Shown piece after piece: positions 23,244-24,149 of a stretch of 24,149 nucleotides of DNA; within the stretch, counting starts at the first letter, position 1, and each line of letters begins with the position of its first letter. The position numbers were made by a program, and so were the translations under genes. The notes beneath the pieces are model-generated. The model ran no database searches. It saw nothing but the letters and a program-made list of their open reading frames with translations, and was not told the origin of the DNA. The stretch comes from Actinomycetota bacterium (GTDB lineage Bacteria; Actinomycetota; Actinomycetes; S36-B12): positions 1 to 24,149 of the forward strand of contig VGBQ01000011.1 in assembly GCA_016870425.1 (NCBI GenBank), in the 5' to 3' direction.

Positions 23244-23937
23244 AAGCCAGGCCCAGCGCCTGCATCCTCCGGGAGTGCTCGTCGGTGAGTCTCGACAGCA
23301 TCGTGGCGATAGCTGTGAGATCCATGCCCGTGCCCTCGTCGCCCACGTCGCCGACGAGCAGCGCCGTGAGCGCCTCGCGCTCGGCGGCCACATGCTGAGC
23401 CTGCGACAGAGCCTCCCCCACGAGGCGGCGAGCCCAGAGCGCTAGCCGTCCCTCGACGCGCGGATCAGCGGCAATCGCCGCGCGCACGCGGTCAACCACG
23501 AAGGCCGACTGCCCGAGGTCCTCGCACACCTCGAGGACGAGATCCCTCGTCCGCGGATCCAGGTAGGTCGCGATCTCACGATAGAAGTCGATGCCGATCC
23601 CATCGCCGACATAGGCCTTGACCAGGCCCTCGAGCCAGTCACTCGGGGCCGTCATCTCATGGAAGCGCGCAAGCGGGGCACGGAAGGGCTGCATGGCCTC
23701 GGCGGGGTCGACACCGATCTCCACGAGCCGGTCGCGCAGGCGGGAGAAGTGCCGGAACTCCGCCGCTGCCATTGCCGCGAGTTGGGCCTCGTCCTCGATC
23801 GTCGGAGCCAGGGCCGCATCGGCGGCGAGTCGCTCGAAGGCCATCAGTTCGCCGTAGGCAAGCACACCCAGCAGATCGATGACCGCTGACCGGTAGTCGT
23901 CGTTCGCGGCAAGAGCCTCGCCGTCGATCGATGCCAT
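23239..23937 (-). CDS. Ferritin-like fold protein (MiaE-like, Rv3210c family)
   Basis: 232-aa all-helical protein of the actinobacterial ferritin-like family related to tRNA hydroxylase MiaE. Candidate di-iron ligands are the glutamates of ELMAFERL, the EFRH motif (ExxH, about residue 60), and Glu residues in YREIATYL and EDLGQSAF, with His in QAQHVAAE. The sequence is consistent with a four-helix carboxylate-bridged metal site, but activity is unproven. The ATG at 23937 is chosen over earlier in-frame codons because TAGCCT lies 7 nt upstream of it (leaderless). It is convergent with DUF3107 and divergent from the putative rhlE, the order known from mycobacteria. Confidence 0.8.
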   Translation of the reverse strand: MASIDGEALAANDDYRSAVIDLLGVLAYGELMAFERLAADAALAPTIEDEAQLAAMAAAEFRHFSRLRDRLVEIGVDPAEAMQPFRAPLARFHEMTAPSDWLEGLVKAYVGDGIGIDFYREIATYLDPRTRDLVLEVCEDLGQSAFVVDRVRAAIAADPRVEGRLALWARRLVGEALSQAQHVAAEREALTALLVGDVGDEGTGMDLTAIATMLSRLTDEHSRRMQALGLAS

Positions 23938-23944
23938 GGAGCGA

Positions 23945-23950
23945 AGGCTA
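23945..23950 (-). promoter_or_regulatory. Predicted -10 element of the ferritin-fold gene
   Basis: Minus-strand TAGCCT, a TANNNT match, ends 7 nt before the ATG at 23937, implying a leaderless message. Confidence 0.45.
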
Positions 23951-23962
23951 GTGCCCACGCGG

Positions 23963-23968
23963 TACCCT
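23963..23968 (+). promoter_or_regulatory. Predicted -10 element of the rhlE leader
   Basis: TACCCT matches TANNNT. With 6-7 nt spacing it places the transcription start at about 23974-23976, at the base of the first leader hairpin (23973-23990). It is 13 nt from the -10 of the divergent ferritin-fold gene. Confidence 0.5.
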
Positions 23969-23972
23969 CGGT

Positions 23973-24097
23973 GCATCGCGTGAGCGATGCGGGCGCCCGG
24001 CCGGGCCCCCGAGGGGCGTGAGCCCCATCCGCCCCCGTGTGTGGCGCCCCCGATGAGGATCGGGTGCGGTGCCCGCGGACCTGCACTGGAGCATGCC
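23973..24097 (+). ncRNA. Candidate structured 5' leader of the DEAD-box helicase gene
   Basis: Non-coding leader of about 125 nt with four possible hairpins. One: GCATCGC/GCGATGC (23973-23979, 23984-23990) with loop GTGA. Two: GGGGC/GCCCC (24013-24017, 24022-24026), also with loop GTGA. GTGA is a GNRA loop only in the plus-strand RNA. Three: CCCGAT/ATCGGG (24049-24054, 24059-24064). Four: GTGC-GGT with ACC-GCAC (24064-24086) directly before the TGGAG ribosome site (24087-24091). Three and four touch at 24064, and extended forms of three would compete with four. A 12-bp palindrome (23995-24006) lies between one and two. I do not recognise a known riboswitch class. Autoregulation by the RNA helicase or a temperature response are possible roles; both are inference. 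Confidence 0.45.
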
Positions 24098-24149
24098 GTG
24101 ACCGACGTCGACCCTGCCTCGAACCCTGAGGCGGCACCCCTACCCCCCA
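24098..24149 (+). CDS. rhlE: Start of a probable DEAD-box RNA helicase gene (RhlE; cut by window edge)
   Basis: Only 17 codons are present (VTDVDPASNPEAAPLPP), a flexible Pro/Ala-rich start with no domain visible. The assignment rests on position: in mycobacteria the ferritin-fold gene (Rv3210c) is divergent from rhlE (Rv3211). GTG at 24098 follows TGGAG by 6 nt and is preferred; an ATG at 24053 is in frame but lies inside a hairpin and lacks a ribosome site. If the synteny fails, this could be another gene. Confidence 0.5.
   Translation, partial: MTDVDPASNPEAAPLPP

Overview
High-GC DNA with Actinobacteria-type gene content. The gene order matches, from memory, the Mycobacterium tuberculosis block Rv3198c to Rv3211: uvrD2, a mycoredoxin, nudC, adnB/adnA, moeZ, a TetR regulator, a DUF3107 protein, a ferritin-fold MiaE-like protein and a DEAD-box helicase. 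Several mycobacterial genes of that block are absent and other genes stand between the conserved ones, so this is a different actinobacterium. I cannot name the genus.

Layout. 1-1742: end-truncated uvrD2 (minus), mycoredoxin (plus) and nudC (minus). 1808-3043: an acyltransferase-3 membrane enzyme. 3030-9427: the translationally coupled adnA-adnB operon (minus), encoding a two-subunit double-strand-break resection helicase-nuclease. 9522-12552: a large membrane protein (degenerate kinase domain plus flippase-like domain), a CDGSH iron-sulfur protein and an unknown 102-aa protein. 12549-14508: a DUF554 membrane protein and MoeZ (minus). 14587-16021: a class-I glutamine amidotransferase hydrolase and an AIM24-like protein (plus). 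16101-21253: a minus-strand catabolic run of permease, glutamine-synthetase-like ligase, aldehyde dehydrogenase and short-chain dehydrogenase. 21332-24149: alpha/beta hydrolase, TetR, DUF3107, ferritin-fold protein and the first codons of a probable rhlE.

The catabolic genes fit together. The permease resembles the ethanolamine permease family. Together with a GS-like gamma-glutamyl ligase, a dehydrogenase, an aldehyde dehydrogenase and a PuuD-type hydrolase it forms a plausible route for ethanolamine or another amino alcohol through gamma-glutamylated intermediates. No Eut lyase, microcompartment or PuuB-type amine oxidase gene is present.

The most notable observations are: (1) AdnA lacks the Walker A lysine and has altered motifs II and III, while AdnB is intact; (2) the inferred amino-alcohol pathway; (3) a hairpin-rich leader with two GNRA loops before rhlE, starting where a promoter is predicted; (4) a perfect 22-bp inverted repeat between convergent genes; and (5) a repeated pattern of -10 boxes 6-7 nt before start codons, implying many leaderless mRNAs. 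There are no tRNA, rRNA, CRISPR, transposase or phage genes. No gene-free stretch exceeds 300 bases; the longest is the 160-base divergent region before rhlE.
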